A stretch of 64,000 nucleotides of DNA, from assembly GCA_007844125.1 (NCBI GenBank), contig CM017558.1, positions 56,870,702 through 56,934,701 on the forward strand, in the 5' to 3' direction. The first letter of the stretch is position 1. Each line of letters begins with the position of its first letter. Source of the DNA: Sinonovacula constricta. Its lineage: Eukaryota; Mollusca; Bivalvia; Cardiida; Solecurtidae. The translations under genes were made by a program, and so were the position numbers. The notes beneath the pieces are model-generated. The model was not told where the DNA came from. It saw nothing but the letters and a program-made list of their open reading frames with translations, and did no database searches. Positions 62,755 through 64,000 of this stretch are shown piece by piece.

Positions 62755-64000
62755 TTTCTGTTGAATAACAACAAACACTTAAGCTTATGAAGCTTTGGTC
62801 AATTAAAATAATATTTAATTTGTTAAGGAAAATACAAATTAAGCTTTGATATTTCGAAATCAATTTACATCACATATTGTATATTTACAGGATACACATA
62901 TTAAGAAATAAACGTAAAAAAAATCGAGGAAGAGCTGGGGATGTATTTTCATCCTAAAGAATGACAGTGTTCAGAGAATGTTACAAAAAATCAATCAATT
63001 TTCAGAATAATTAACTTAATTTAATTGCATCGATAAATAAAAAGTTCCTCTAAATTGATGCGTACGTTTATATGTTTATCTTTAGAATCCTTCAGCCTAT
63101 ACGCTGTTTGTCAACGAACAATCGTATCATAATATGTCAAAATGCTATCTCCAAAGGGACTAAGTTTAAAATATTAAAAATACTACACTGTATTTCGTTC
63201 AAGATTGAAAACAAATATGGGAAGTAAACAGTACAACATTCTCTTTGCTCTTATAATTATAGCCTTCATTATCTTTCACAAAACATAAGTACTAGAATTA
63301 ATGGCAAATGTTTTTAACAAAATATTTTCATATTCTCAGGAACTGATTCGGAAATCCTTACTTTTGTATTCCGCTTGAACTGAATACTTATGTCACTCTA
63401 AATCTATAATTTGATGTTTAATGCCTAATATACCAAACACATATTCAATAAATGAAATGTTTACAATGAATGTTTACAACACACTCATAGTCATCAAAGT
63501 TATGCCAAACTAGGAGTAATCCCTACCCAAGAACAAGGAAGTGTAGGACCGGGTACGTTATCTCTCAGGTCAGAGTGGGGTTGGCTACTTTGCAGCTTCG
63601 TTAAGTATTTGTATATGGTGATGTCTGGCCTGCGTACCCACCTAGGAATGATCAGATGTGTACTGTCATCCTTAAATTTTAAAATTAATCTCCACCTTCA
63701 TAGTGCCTTCCCTATAGTTGTTATAGTTTGAGCGTCCATTTTTCATTGCACTTCTCAAATACAGTTAAGAGAGGTGCATTATCTTTATAATGTGTCCTGT
63801 TATAGTAAAGTTTAAGTCAGTATATTGGTTTAATGGATAGAGAGATGCTGACATGCAGAAGCAAAAATAAAAAGGACTTGTTCGAACCCATTAATGAACG
63901 CTTCTAACTAATAACCCCTTAACCAATGTCAAAATGTCTAATAAGAGGTTTCTCAGATCATTTTTTTTTCATTGTTTGTTAAAAGCATATTTTATCAAAT
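62755..64000. other. 5' flank of the decayed receptor copy
   Basis: Homologous to 53852-55020. It includes a probable relic of the untranslated exon ending at 63362 (AAAA|GTAAGG). No other gene seen. Confidence 0.5.

Larger units (their letters stand above)
59200..64000. repeat. Segmental duplication, copy 2
   Basis: Counterpart of about 51500-55020. Alignment covers the three exon relics, the intron block near 60000-60140, and the upstream flank to the window end. It is interrupted by the AGT array and hAT debris at 60140-61790. A tRNA-like stretch (TGGTTTAATGGATAGAGAG ... GTTCGAACCC, 63822-63893) is inserted in its 5' flank. Confidence 0.85.

Overview
The window looks like animal nuclear DNA. 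It is AT-rich, with many long introns, GT..AG splice sites, dense microsatellites, tRNA-derived SINE-like repeats and decayed hAT and non-LTR elements. The receptor architecture and repeat content suggest a lophotrochozoan, most likely a bivalve mollusc; that is inference, because no rRNA or mitochondrial marker is present.

The centrepiece is a complete minus-strand gene, read from ATG at 53851 to TGA at 28043. I reconstructed 29 exons. Every splice phase agrees and the summed CDS is 3873 nt (1290 aa). The order is signal peptide, two F5/8-type C / fucolectin-like domains, six 8-cysteine MEGF-type EGF repeats (one exon each), a transmembrane helix, a short acidic juxtamembrane segment with an ITIM-like tyrosine, an intact tyrosine phosphatase domain (D1), a degenerate second phosphatase domain (D2), and a C-terminal YxN tail. 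It reads as a lectin-like receptor tyrosine phosphatase.

Related pieces lie on both sides. At 59227-62754 (minus strand) is a decayed copy of its 5' part: the signal exon has lost its ATG and both F5/8C exons are damaged. Together with promoter-side flanks it forms a diverged segmental duplication of 51.5-55.0 kb onto 59.2-64.0 kb. At 8.9-14.1 kb, on the opposite strand, is a set of EGF exons (three intact, two broken) followed by a transmembrane exon of the same length (145 bp) and phase as the main gene's. No phosphatase exon follows it in the window.

Positions 1-7135 and 14098-21301 are near-identical 7.2 kb direct repeats. They differ mainly by one-base indels. The window opens inside the last 18 bases of another copy of the transmembrane exon, so the underlying unit is probably a ~14.2 kb tandem duplication (7136-21301), or an unresolved haplotype duplication. 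Its breakpoint falls inside a candidate hAT-like element that is complete, with TIRs and a near-perfect 8-bp target duplication, only in the second copy (19991-22501).

The remainder holds a possible small secreted-protein gene (24.8-26.0 kb, plus strand, one in-frame stop), a CR1/L2-like non-LTR remnant (56.3-58.1 kb), a hAT transposase C-terminal remnant (61.4-61.6 kb), SINE-like tRNA-derived repeats, and large AC, AAT and AGT microsatellites, mostly in introns.
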